Shown: positions 1 to 9,517, numbered from the stretch's first letter. The stretch: DNA of 64,000 bases from Isoetes taiwanensis (GCA_021234155.1 JAJEKV010000041.1:11914689-11978688), one strand, 5' to 3'. Numbers and translations are program-made. The notes: a model not told the origin generated them from the sequence alone.

Positions 1-483
1 TTCGAAGGCTGGAATAAGGTTTATGCTATTCAATCGACCAAATACACGATCCCGGTTCACTCCTCTCGATCCGGCGTCCATGTCTCGCTTCCGCTCAAAA
101 TGCGGTCGGAGGACGATCGACAAGCCAGGGTGCGGACGGACAGATCGTGGGAGTTGGAATTGACTCCTCAAAGCGTTGTAATCGAGCTTCGGAAGATCCG
201 TGGGGCTTAAAAAAAAAAAAAAAAAAGGGGAATGTTAGGGGTTTGGTGCCTTATGTAGGCTATCGTTAGGTTTAGGGTTTCATGACCCTTGGTCTACCTT
301 TAATGGGTTAAAGGTCTAAAAGACATTGCTAAAGTGTGCGCACCATTCATTGCAAGTTGCCCCTAGGGCTTACCTTGCTTGGTACACGCCGGCGCATTAA
401 CGCCGAGGGGCGGCGGTAATGCCAGTGATTTGGCAAGACGATATCGCCCTGGGACCGATATCTTTTTGGGCCGGAACGCCACA
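1..483 (-). repeat. 3' LTR of element 1 (partial, cut by window edge)
   Basis: On the minus strand the LTR begins TGTGGCGTTCCGGCC at 483. It matches the start of the 5' LTR (TGTGACGTTCCGGCC at 5740) and continues through the shared CCCTAGGGGCAACTTGC block. A purine-rich stretch (GGAAGACATGGAGCGG) lies just before it, as expected for a polypurine tract. Beyond about position 240 similarity to the 5' LTR becomes weak, although the motif around ATAAGGCA and AACCCTAAC is still recognisable. A run of A residues at 210-226 is also seen. Confidence 0.75.
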
Positions 484-1586
484 CCGCTCCATGTCTTCCG
501 CATATTCATCGGCGTCGATCTCTCGTGAGTTCTCCATAGTCCCCGACCGTTGATGTGATTCGCCAGTCGATCATCGCCTCTTTCTAAAACACTGTGGGAG
601 CTGGTGTCGAAGAACTTGGCATCAAAATGTTCATGGTCTTGCCACGGATCCCCATCCGTTCTGGATGGCGTAGAATTCTTCTCGAACGGTGCAGATCGAG
701 CTTCCATCATTTGCTTGGGATCTTTGCCATGCGCTTTAGATATCTGAAAGTCGACTCCGGTGTAGGTGTCGGCTTCTCTTACATGGATTGGGAAGTCAGA
801 AGCCTCCCGGTCGATGAAGTCATCTATGTCTGGTTGTTGCCGCAGAAGGTACAGCAACTCATCGAGTCGGTACTCCCTGGCTCTGCATTCGGGGAGGTTC
901 TGGATATCACTCAGGAGCAGGTACTCCTGGCCATTGATGATGATGGGGGCTAGGTTTGTGATACCTAGCCCAAGCGCGGGAGCGATCCTGAGGGTCTGCC
1001 GGTCCTGTTCGAAAATCGGTATCTCCTGTTCTGCTAGTTGCCGCTCTTGGTCGGGGTCGAGCTCGACGTAGTCTTCGTCATCTGAGTCGAGCGCTTCGCC
1101 TTCGGCCCTTCCTTCTTGCTCCACTTGATACTGCAAGAGGAGCTGACCCTCTGTTGAAGAGGCTAAGGGGTCTACATCCATGGCAGGGATAGAGGATTCC
1201 CCGATTGGGTTCTGGGCACGGTGGGAAAAAAAGATGGCTAGGGCAGCGGTGTAGGAGAAATACTTGGTCCTATTTGTTGTCATGACCATGTAGTCTGGCA
1301 ACCTAGCAACTTTGTTGGTCAGATATTTGGCAATGTTGGGGACATCACCCAAGGCTGCTTGGAGGGATTGCCTGGGAACGAAATATCCTGTACAAAGTGG
1401 AAGCTGTACTAAGGATGGTCCTACTCTAGCTTGGAACTCAGTCATGACTTCCATATAGGCCGGGGTTGCTTGCAAAGTGGCTTGGACATCTATCTCCTTT
1501 TGGAAAATCTGGAAAATGGAATTGACATCAGCCTCAGCTACATGGCCACTGGCGCTGTACCATCGTTTGAAGTCTGCAGTTGCCAT
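363..1586 (-). CDS. Gag-like protein of element 1
   Basis: An uninterrupted 407-codon frame, the longest in the window. It is homologous to the degraded gag at 28036 onward in the full-length element: the shared blocks include LGDVPNIAKYLTNK, LGITNLAPIII and READTYT. An acidic patch (DSDDEDYVELD) sits near residues 167-177. Residues from about 368 to the end are read from the 3' LTR, which starts at 483, so the true C-terminus has been replaced. Near residue 297 the frame departs from the partner copy, which suggests a frameshift. No zinc knuckle is present. Its own TATAAATA lies about 50 bp upstream. Function inferred from position and family: structural protein packaging element RNA. Confidence 0.75.
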   Translation of the reverse strand: MATADFKRWYSASGHVAEADVNSIFQIFQKEIDVQATLQATPAYMEVMTEFQARVGPSLVQLPLCTGYFVPRQSLQAALGDVPNIAKYLTNKVARLPDYMVMTTNRTKYFSYTAALAIFFSHRAQNPIGESSIPAMDVDPLASSTEGQLLLQYQVEQEGRAEGEALDSDDEDYVELDPDQERQLAEQEIPIFEQDRQTLRIAPALGLGITNLAPIIINGQEYLLLSDIQNLPECRAREYRLDELLYLLRQQPDIDDFIDREASDFPIHVREADTYTGVDFQISKAHGKDPKQMMEARSAPFEKNSTPSRTDGDPWQDHEHFDAKFFDTSSHSVLERGDDRLANHINGRGLWRTHERSTPMNMRKTWSGVAFRPKKISVPGRYRLAKSLALPPPLGVNAPACTKQGKP

Positions 1587-1635
1587 TGGTCTTGAGTGAA
1601 CTGGACTAACAAACAGCTGTTGAAGCGCCTGGGTC

Positions 1636-1643
1636 TATTTATA
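1636..1643 (-). promoter_or_regulatory. TATA box upstream of gag (element 1)
   Basis: TATAAATA on the minus strand, about 50 bp before the gag ATG and downstream of two hairpins. The same hairpin-hairpin-TATAAATA order precedes the histone-like frame in this element and both frames in the full-length element. Promoter function is inferred. Confidence 0.55.
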
Positions 1644-1838
1644 GGCAAGGGGAAAAACCATAATTTTTGGGTAACTTGGAAAAACCTTGGGGTTGGGCAA
1701 ATCTCACCTATTTTGAGGTCAAATTGAGGATTGGAAAGCTAATTTGAGGGTTTGAACATGAATAAGACTATCTAATGAACATATTGCAACAACTTGAGGT
1801 CAATTGGAGGTGGCATGAAAGAGAAAATGTTGGAAGTA

Positions 1839-1901
1839 CTCACGGTGTGCACTGGGAGGCCGACCTAAAATTTAGGTTGAGGTCCTGGCGCATACCGTGA
1901 G
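1839..1901 (-). promoter_or_regulatory. Long hairpin, gag-proximal, element 1
   Basis: A 63-bp imperfect palindrome. The outer arms are CTCACGGTGTGCAC and its near complement ending CATACCGTGAG; the inner arms form CCTAAAATTTAGG. One of four related hairpins in this element. Role unknown. Confidence 0.7.
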
Positions 1902-2040
1902 CAATTTGGCCCAATTTGGTCAAGACTTATCTAAACAAGATGAACTAAGGGTCAAAATATACTGATCTCACCGAGATATGCAAGATTGACCCCTTACTTG
2001 GTCGATTTGGAGATGTTTGGGACCACTTTTGATGTGAAAG

Positions 2041-2103
2041 ACTCGCGGTGTGCGCTGGGAAGCCGACCTAAAATTTAGGTTGAGGTCCTGGCGCATACCG
2101 TGA
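2041..2103 (-). promoter_or_regulatory. Long hairpin, gag-distal, element 1
   Basis: Same 63-bp palindrome family as the one at 1839-1901, with arms around CGGTGTGCGC and GCGCATACCG and the same inner CCTAAAATTTAGG core. It lies just downstream of the histone-like stop codon in minus-strand orientation, so it could also act in 3' end formation of that transcript. Confidence 0.7.
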
Positions 2104-2250
2104 AACATTTCTCACTAATCGATCATAAGATGTCCAATTTGACTAGAACAAAAGGCAATTATTGCTAACTCAACTTAATTAACAACATTCATGCACTTAT
2201 AATTTACTCAAAACAACTTTTTATTAACAAAATTTATTATTTACAGGGTT

Positions 2251-3481
2251 TTATCTTTCCCCTTTAATGTAACTGGCCAGGTGCATGTCCTTCTTCATCA
2301 GAGTTACCCTCTTGGCGTGAATAGTGCATGCCGTTGAATCCTCAAAATCTTTGTACCAGCTTACCTTTCACCGCTTCTTACAAGGCTAGCGGGGACCTGC
2401 TTTATTACTCTCATCTTAGAATTCAATTCTGCCCGACTTCCTTCCGAGCCCTGGCGAGCGGTGCCGCGGGGATTAGAAGGCCATAGCTTCTCTGAAAGTG
2501 TCGGATCTCCCGCATTGCTCGTGACAGTTTGGTTCCGGCTTTCTTTGCCATTGGCTTCTTCGGGGGAATCGGCTTCTCTGAAGGTGGCTTGAGAGTCTGC
2601 TTCTTTGATGGCCGTCCTCCTTCGACATAGGTCACCTTGTTGGTCTGGTAGTAGGAGTTGTAGGCCTCCCACTTCTTCATATACTCCTGGTGTGCCTTCA
2701 ACTTCTTACGGTAGACCACGGGATGGTCTACCCGCGTGAAGACTCTCGGCGCAGGCCGGGGTGGCTTCTTCGGGTCCTTGTCTTTCTCCCATGTCGGGGT
2801 AGGTAGGGGTACCTACACACCCCTTAGATCTCCTCTGCCTGCTCCTGGTCTGTCCGATCCTCCTCTGTTGGCTTGGAGGAGCTCCCACCTTCTTGATGAG
2901 GATTGTAATCCTCATCGTCAGAGTCGTCGGAGGTTGGGGGGTGGTCGGGCGGCCGCTCCTCGATGACGATCTTTGTCATCGGGGTCTTCTTCGGCTCCAC
3001 CTTGTCTTTTCTTCTTTGCTTCTGCCGCCTTGGCCTCCTTTTATTCTCTTTTCCTCTTCTTTCGGCCTTTTTTTCTTCTCATGACGTCGGGCCTCGCCTT
3101 GTGCATTGAATCGGACCTCGAGGCATTTGTTCTTCCCCGGTTGGCTCGGGAGTGGGCTCCCTCTGCTCCTCCTATGCCTTGCCCGCCTGCTCCCGTTATG
3201 CCCTTTCCTTCTCCATTTGCTCGAATACCCTTTGGATTTGGTCGTCCTCTGCTCCAATATCGCTTCCCTTGTCCACTGGTCGTCGATGCGTGGCGCTTTT
3301 CTTGTGATCCTTGCTCGGCTCCCTCCTCTGCTTTGCTCCGGAAGTGCTCTCCTCGCCGATGAAGGTTGGCCTCCCCCCTGAAGTTGCTCCGAAAGGCGAG
3401 CTGGCGCATCGCCCTCTTTTCTTGGGCGCTGGGTGTTTCATCTCGTCGAGGAATCCGAGCAGTCTGTTTGGTTCGCGCCAT
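2251..3481 (-). pseudogene. CENH3/H3-like histone with long inserted linker (element 1)
   Basis: The frame starts at 3481 with MARTKQTAR, identical to the first nine codons of histone H3, then diverges. After about 320 codons containing a basic Lys/Arg region, an acidic SDDSDDEDYN patch and a YMKKWEAYN motif, a histone fold runs from 2521 to 2251. It includes MREIRHFQ, LLIPAAP, a helix resembling ALQEA (with a stop at the Gln), [21 protein letters not shown] and IKGER then stop. The fold is the length expected from the H3 alpha-N helix to its C-terminus. EIRHFQ, LLIPAAP and RVTLMKKD fit plant CENH3 better than canonical H3 (EIRRYQ, LLIRKLPF, RVTIMPKD), while IKGER fits canonical H3. Several frame changes and stops break it. 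Homology to H3 is clear; CENH3 ancestry is my inference. Confidence 0.85.
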
Positions 3482-3582
3482 GTCTTACTTCGCATCAATC
3501 GGAGGTCGGGCGCCCAAAAATCGCCTCGAAGTGCGGAGCTAACGTCTAGACAGGAAGTCTACAAATGAGAGGGGTTTGGGTC

Positions 3583-3590
3583 TATTTATA
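3583..3590 (-). promoter_or_regulatory. TATA box upstream of the histone-like ORF (element 1)
   Basis: TATAAATA on the minus strand, about 100 bp before the ATG at 3481, in the context CTATAAATAGACCC, which also precedes gag in both elements. Part of the duplicated hairpin-TATA module. Confidence 0.55.
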
Positions 3591-3695
3591 GTTTGGGCAA
3601 ATTTTAGGTCAAATTCTAAGTTTATCATTTCCATGTGTCAAAGCACCTATTAGCCTAAAACATGTGCTTTCTTTAGAGTTTTCTAATTAAATTTA

Positions 3696-3758
3696 CTCAT
3701 GATGTGTGCTGGGGGCCTGATCTAATATTTAGATGAAGGCTCTGGCGCATATCGTGAG
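3696..3758 (-). promoter_or_regulatory. Long hairpin, histone-ORF-proximal, element 1
   Basis: 63-bp palindrome of the same family, with arms CTCATGATGTGTGC and GCGCATATCGTGAG around an inner TCTAATATTTAGA core. It is slightly more diverged than its partner at 3908. Confidence 0.65.
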
Positions 3759-3907
3759 CATTTTTGCATTTTAGACTAAATTATATGATTTCTAGGCATA
3801 TTTCTAGGGGTCTGAGATACAAATCTAACTAATTCTTATCTTAAAACTCGATCTAGCGTATTATCTTGTTAAAATTCATCAAGTTTCAAGGTGATTATGG
3901 CCAGTTA

Positions 3908-3970
3908 CTCATGGTGTGCGCCAGGGGCTCAACCTAACATTTAGGTTGGTGCTCAGGCGCATACCGTGAG
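3908..3970 (-). promoter_or_regulatory. Long hairpin, histone-ORF-distal, element 1
   Basis: 63-bp palindrome with arms CTCATGGTGTGCGCC and GGCGCATACCGTGAG and an inner AACCTAACATTTAGGTT core. It lies between the primer-binding site and the histone-like frame. Confidence 0.7.
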
Positions 3971-4163
3971 CATTTTCTGCATTTAGTGAAATTTCAGTTC
4001 AACTTTTTAGTTTTCTTGGTTTTCAATTCTTCTAACTGTTGCTAGCTTAGCATAAGCTACAAAAAATGAGAAAAAAAATTTCCCACTTTTTCGAGGTTTG
4101 AGAATTCTACTTAGTACTACTGGGAGCATGGCCAGTGCTTTGCTCTTGGTCTCCAAGAACATT

Positions 4164-4175
4164 GCTTTGATACCA
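4164..4175 (-). other. Primer-binding site (initiator Met tRNA type)
   Basis: Minus strand TGGTATCAAAGC, one base after the LTR end, matches the common plant retrotransposon primer site TGGTATCAGAGC at 11 of 12 positions. It fixes the orientation of element 1 and the LTR boundary. Confidence 0.85.
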
Positions 4176-4176
4176 C

Positions 4177-5740
4177 TGTGATGTCCCCTACTCGTATACG
4201 GTGCACTCACCGTATACAAACAGGAGTTCATCCCCCATACCAGCTCCATGCTGATACAAAGCCCTCCACGTGTCACTGCAACCTTGATGAGTTCCAGTGG
4301 GAAGAATGAAGGGGTCATTTTACCCTGTCTCCCTTCAGGGCCTACCTAGCTGCGGAAGCGTAAACATACATGTCAGTATACAACATCAACATCACATGAC
4401 CATCACGAGGGATGGCTCACCACATATCTGCATAGACCAGGATCAGTACATCACATACGGAGATCCTACCCAAGGCTCAGACTCAAAGGGGATGACTGGA
4501 CGCTTGGGGCCTCCGTAAGTCATTGCAGGCGTAATTCATGGCAATGGATTTGGCTGGCATAAGAACATAGCTTAAGGTAGTCCACTCCATCCGCCCCCCT
4601 CCCTGCACACTTTGCGAGTAGTAGGTTGAAAAGTGTTAAGGACGACCAGAGCCGGGTGCATAGGCTATTCCTGGGTTGCATCTCCCAACCCCGATAGAGG
4701 GGGGTAGGGATCACTCCCACCAGAGGCTAGCATGTTGGTTCAAGGTGACTAGAGGGCCACCGCCTGCATCTCTACTTGAACTCCATGGAAGGTGTATCGC
4801 CCACCACCTCAAGAGTGTCGAACCCATGCAAAGCCCAAGACGCTAAAGGGGTAGCATTAGGTCTAGTGCAATCGTAGTCCCCGATAGGCTTTACTACCGT
4901 GAGGGACGTGGTCATGAATCGGGACATGAACCTCCTTGTAAGCCAGTCTGGCCCCTTCACCCACAACCAGGTGTGGTTCTTGTACACAGGCCGAATTTAA
5001 TAGTGCATTAAAGAGGGCTAGCTAGGAGCATCATACTACTAGGCTTTTAAGGTCTCTACCCCCCTTCCCAATACAATGAGTCCACAGAGATCATCATCAC
5101 ATACATATCATAGAAGAACTAAAGAATAAGATTTAATCTAAATCACAGAGTTAGGTTCTTTAGTTATGGCTTGATATCTAGAGGTCTAAATAGCTGCTAT
5201 GGGCAAATCAATAGGCTAAACCTACTTACTCTATGTCTGGGAGGTGGTTTAGACTATTGAATTGGCAAAATACCTAATCTCTGGCTTGCTCCTCCTGCTC
5301 GGAACGCATCCATGCTGTAGAACTGCTTGAAGATGAAGCTAGAAAGGGAAGCTGATGAGCTAGCTGATCAGACAGACTTCAAAAGTCGAGATTGGCTCTT
5401 GGAGCAAGCAAAACGGAGTTCTAGAAGGTTGTGGACGAAAATGGAAAGTTAGGGTTCCTATGCCTTATATAGACTATAAGTTAGGGATGGGCTTCCATTA
5501 TCCCTTGAGCATGTGGGATAAATGGGTATGGCCCACTTGCCTTTATTAATTAAGTGACTAAGGTGTACACATGGATAAATGTGTACACATGAATAAATGT
5601 GCACACACTTGCAAGTTGCCCCCTAGGGTGCTACTTGCTTGGCTACACGCTTCCGTGCACGCCAACGGATGGCGGTAATGCGGCGTGGACGGCAAAGACG
5701 AAGATACGCCCGGGACCGTGATAATGGCCGGAACGTCACA
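4177..5740 (-). repeat. 5' LTR of element 1
   Basis: 1564 bp bounded by TGTGACGTTCC (5740) and GGGGACATCACA (4177), a TG...CA inverted end pair. It is homologous along its length to the LTRs at 23857 and 35372. The downstream part includes the block around GGAGACCCAAGCC/GCCTTGGGTAGGATC and the repeated GTATACGGTGAGTGCACCG just before the end. Confidence 0.85.
5463..5471 (-). promoter_or_regulatory. Possible LTR promoter TATA box
   Basis: Minus strand TATATAAGG about 270 bp inside the 5' LTR, followed by GCATAGGAACCCTAAC. It is the clearest TATA-like element in the LTR. In the 3' LTR the matching place reads ACATAAGGCA, so it is weakened there. Confidence 0.4.
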
Positions 5741-5741
5741 A

Positions 5742-6345
5742 GTGCCATCTTAACTTGACTCAGGCCTTCACCTCCGAGAGAAATTGGGCGGGCACCTAAT
5801 TTGAGCCCCGGTGAGGCACCATGACCTCCTAGAGAAATTGGGAGGGCGGCCATTTTATGCAGCCTAGTGACAACATCCGATGCACTCAAGCTTGCCTTCC
5901 CAGGGCAAACTGGGCGGGCGCCCAATTTGGCTCGACAGGAAGGGCCATCTTAACTTGACCCAGGCCTTGATCTCAGAGAAATTGGACGGGCACTCAAATT
6001 GAGCTCTGTGGAGGCGCCATGACCTCCTAGAGAAATTGGGCGGGCGCCCATTTTGTGCAGCTTGGTGACACCATCCGATGCACTCAAGCTTGCCTTCCCA
6101 GGCCAAACTGGGCGGGCGCCCAATTTGGCTCGGCGGGAAGGGCCATCTTAACTTGATCCAGGCCTTGACCTCCCGGGGAAATTGGGTGGGTGCCCAATTT
6201 GAGCTCCCGGGAGGCGCCATGACCTCCTAGAAAAATTGGGCAGGCGCCCATTTTGTGCAGTCTGGTGACACCATCCGATGCACTCAAGCTTGCCTCCCCA
6301 GAGCAAACTAGGCGGGCGCCCAATTTGGGCCCCGGGGAGGTGCCA
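5742..6345. repeat. Three ~199-bp tandem repeats next to the LTR
   Basis: Units begin near GCCATCTTAACTTGA at about 5742, 5941 and 6140, with a fourth partial start near 6340. Each unit contains GGGCGGGCGCCCAATTT and AGAAATTGGGCGGGC motifs that can pair as AAATTGGGCG palindromes. The first unit starts within two bases of the element 1 LTR end, so the array is either the insertion target or was amplified after insertion. Apparent frames here are by-products of the repeat. Confidence 0.75.
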
Positions 6346-7151
6346 TTTAACTTGACCTAGAGCATAACCTCCTGGAGAAATTGGACAAGATCTTTGTGGA
6401 ATCTTAGGGAATCGAGAGGGAATCCAAGGGGATCTAGAGAAAAATGGATCTTAAAAAATAAGGGAACTTCAAGAACAAGGGGTCTGAAGACAAGGGCCGA
6501 AGAACAACGGATCTAAAGAACAGGGCTCTGCTGGCGAAGATCATTGAAGTGCAGATTTAGCAGCTAAGGAACAGAATCGACAGCGATGCAGAAATTGAGT
6601 GCAAGAATCGAAAATAAGGATGGAATTTGTGTGTGTATATTGTGCTAGAAGGTCACATATATTGCAGGGTTCGGGGACACATCCTTCTCATCCACATGGT
6701 TCACCCCATGTGTATGTGCTCGGGTGTGCGTGTCACATTTCGAGTTTGAAAACATGCACGCCACTTCGATATGAAATTACAAACACGTTATTTCAACTTG
6801 GTCCAACTTCACACTGACCCCAATTTTTGGTCCACAGTTGTTTTTTTAGTTGTACGGAAGTGTTGTTTTATGCCAAAAACAACACCAAAATGGCCCCAAA
6901 AGTCCACGTGGCCCGTTTATCCGGATTTGCACAAAGAGACAGTGGTTTTTTGGCAAAAACATCCCACTGTGGTTTTTCCGACAGCTTTTTGTTTTTTGTA
7001 AACGTGTCCTTTTTTTTCACTATTGCTTTTTATCGTTTTTTTTTTACACGTGGTTTTTTTTGTCATCATTTGTTTTTAAGAAGTCATGCATTGTTTTTGA
7101 AAACTACACAGCGTAGATTTCACGATTACTACACATGAAGAAATAAAAAGA

Positions 7152-7320
7152 CAGATCTTTTTCTTTTTTCTATCGCTTTTTTTTTCCTCTACTTGTAGGT
7201 TTTAAAAGTTGTCATTGTTTTCTTAGGGAAAAAGCAGATCTTTTTCTCTTTTCTATGCGTTTTGTTTTTCCTCTACTTGTAGTTTTTTTAAAAGTTGTCA
7301 TTGTTTTTCTTAGGGAAAGC
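7152..7320. repeat. Tandem duplication, ~84 bp x 2
   Basis: The block AGATCTTTTTC...CCTCTACTTGTAG...AAAAGTTGTCATTG occurs twice in a row with few differences, the second copy starting near 7237. Confidence 0.65.
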
Positions 7321-7517
7321 ACGTAGTGTTTAAAGAAATCCACATGTAGCATGAAAAAATAATTGCTATTTCGAACATTGTTTTCCTCAATTTATATGTA
7401 GCTATTAAAAAGTAGACACGTTATTTCTTAAATTAGTTATTTCCAAGTGTTGTTTTTGCAAGAAAATCAACATAAAATATCTATGGACTTTTTTTAAGTT
7501 TACAAAAACAACACGTT

Positions 7518-7630
7518 TGGTTTACACGTCGACATCCTTTTTAGCCAATCAAATCTTGACACGTGGCACTCCTTTACACGTGGACATCCTTTTAACTAAT
7601 CAAATCTTGTGTGTGGCACCGTTTAACAAA
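7518..7630. repeat. Tandem duplication, ~55 bp x 2
   Basis: TTTACACGTSGACATCCTTTT followed by an AATCAAATCTTG block occurs at about 7521 and again near 7574. Confidence 0.6.
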
Positions 7631-8471
7631 AGACACATTTTTCCTAGTTTTTGGGTAGGTGTTTTTCTAAGAAAGGACGTGTTTTTCCAATGAAATACAT
7701 GTTGAAAAAGTGTATTGTTATTTTTAGATATTATTTTAATCTAATTATTAAGGTTGTGCATAGCTCTTAAATAATGGTTGTTTTTTGCGCTGGTGGTTTG
7801 CATTTATTTAAAGCATTTGGTTAAAACAACTTATTGTTGCCATTCTTTTTTTAGAAACAAGATTTTACATTCTTGTTTTACAGCCTTTAATGCTCGGAGA
7901 GAAAATTATACTGGACATCAATGGTACAAAGAAAACAATGATATTTAGAATATATTGCTACAACATAGCCAAGAACAAAGGCTAAAAGGAGGAAAATCAT
8001 ACCATCCCTTTTGATCAAAAGATCTCACATCTTTTGCAAAACCTGTACTTGCAAATAAACAAGGCTTGCAACATCTGTACTATTCTTCAAAAACAGAAGG
8101 CCGAGACTGTACTACTATCTTTACAAAAAGAAGGCCGAGATGTGAGCCTTGCAGCTTTGCTGCTGCAGTTGCAAGCATTGTCCAATGATCTCTCTCCTCT
8201 TGCTAGTACAAGGCTGCAAACACAGATAAACCTGTAAATAGTTATTCAGGGAAGCAAAAGCAAAATATGGAATAAATAAAAAAATAGTGGAAAGATATTT
8301 TGTTCATCATTCGTCATTGTACCAGAAGAGGTTTTCGTTGTACCATAAGAAGTTTTGAAAGATCAAATGCAGCCCGTTGCACAACCAAAAGCTTTTGATC
8401 TCTGCAATATCAAGGTTTTGCAGGACTGTGTGGTAGCAGAGGATATCTGCTATGACAAGAAGAGGCTTGAG

Positions 8472-8556
8472 GATTATCAGAGCGGCATGAGTAGATGTGT
8501 AGCAGAGTAGCATGAGTGCTTGAGTAGATATGTAGCAGAGTAGCATGAGTGCTGAA
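8472..8556. repeat. Short tandem duplication, ~38 bp x 2
   Basis: Two adjacent copies of a unit containing GTAGCAGAGTAGCATGAGTG, each preceded by GAGTAGAT. Confidence 0.65.
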
Positions 8557-8699
8557 AAGGTTGTTGGAGATGATCTTGTATCTGGCATGTTGGAGATGAT
8601 CATTGTATCTGGCATACGAAAATGAATCTCATCTTAGACATCATTGATAAGTTATTAACATGTAATAAAAAATGCATAAATTCTCACCTGTCAAATTAC

Positions 8700-9230
8700 C
8701 TATTCTCATAACAAATATGAAAGAAAAGAAGCTAGGCAGATCCAACTCAGGCAGATCCAACTGATATAGGGAACTGAAGAGAATGGTGCGACCTGCGATT
8801 TGAAGAAAATGCTGCTAAGAAGATTGGATCGGAAGAGAGCAGGAGGTGCAATCAAGGGCCACTTTGGAGAGAATCGCCCAAAGAAAAGGAGAGCATCTGA
8901 GATGGGCCGCAAGAAGGCCATCTGTGATGATGCCGATGTCTTGCAAGGAAAGAAACGACGCTCGGATACTTGGCCTTCCTTCCAATATTTGTATGCCATA
9001 TCGTATACATCAGCCCGACGTTTTTCCTCCTTGATATCCAGTATGCCATCGAAGGAAACGCGCAAGGAAGGAAACGCGGCCAAGAGCATGGCGGAGGAGC
9101 ATGGTCGGGAGGCATGGCGGAGGAGCAAGGCGGAGCCACGCCCGATCGAAAAGCCAAGAAAAAAAAGGAGGGAGATAAAAGCGGCAAAAATTGGAGGGCA
9201 CGGATCAAATCTGGCTAGTTAATCTCAGCC
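8700..9230. other. Unrecognised GC-richer island with overlapping frames
   Basis: Frames of 118-140 codons overlap on both strands (for example 8800-9222 plus and 8706-9128 minus). The plus-strand product is Lys/Arg-rich and low-complexity. I recognise no family and see no splice or start context that favours either strand. It could be a short exon or an old transposon fragment. Confidence 0.25.
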
Positions 9231-9388
9231 GTTAATATGGGCCAATAGGATCCAATGACTTGGATAATAATCTTAGCCACTCATCTCGCGGTTGGATGTG
9301 ATACAAATTTATAATGCCTATTTTTTTTAAACTTCACAAATTACAACGTTGAGGCTTTCTAGGTTTAAATCATATGGGCTAGATAACG

Positions 9389-9517
9389 TCCTGTGCAGAG
9401 GCATTATGGCTGAAAAAAATGGGTTGGAGTATATGTAGCTAGGAAAGTCCGGAGACGACCTCAGACTTTCCTAGCCACATGGCCACTAGGCCATTTTTTC
9501 TGGGCCATTGCACAGGA
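9389..9517. repeat. Fold-back MITE-like inverted repeat
   Basis: Outer arms TCCTGTGCA and TGCACAGGA, then GAAAAAAATGG against CCATTTTTTC, then an inner pair GCTAGGAAAGTC against GACTTTCCTAGC. Together they form a ~129-bp imperfect hairpin. No clear target duplication was found. Confidence 0.6.

Larger units (their letters stand above)
1..5740 (-). mobile_element. Pol-less LTR retrotransposon carrying a CENH3-like histone ORF and gag (element 1)
   Basis: Read on the minus strand this is a 5' LTR (5740 to 4177), a primer-binding site, a histone-like reading frame (3481 to 2251), a gag reading frame (from 1586), and the start of the 3' LTR at 483, which runs off the window. The internal part is only about 3.7 kb: gag is followed almost directly by the second LTR, and no protease, reverse transcriptase or integrase is present. 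The family is the same as the full-length element at 23857-36780, judged from the LTR start and end motifs, the primer site, the histone-like protein, the gag protein and the paired hairpins. It is therefore probably a non-autonomous derivative that would need a partner for reverse transcription. Confidence 0.85.
6346..8700. other. AT-rich stretch without recognised genes
   Basis: Long T-runs, low-complexity DNA and small local duplications. No frame of convincing length and no motif I recognise. The longest plus-strand frame (6827-7138) is Phe-rich because of T-runs and looks fortuitous. Confidence 0.5.

Noticed and set aside
594-1071. Plus-strand frames of 101-119 codons
   Set aside because: Shadows of the minus-strand gag frame 363-1586, which has a homologue in element 2.
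3041-3481. MARTKQTAR start taken as a normal host histone H3 gene
   Set aside because: The frame lies between an LTR primer site and gag, has about 320 codons between tail and fold, and recurs in a second element at the same place. It is an element gene, not a host H3 locus.
1839-3970. Hairpins as tRNA genes, riboswitches or bacterial terminators
   Set aside because: No cloverleaf or T-loop motif and no bacterial context. They recur at fixed places in a retrotransposon family.
6827-7138. Phe-rich 103-codon frame as a membrane protein
   Set aside because: It arises from T-runs in low-complexity DNA, and overlapping frames on the same strand look alike.
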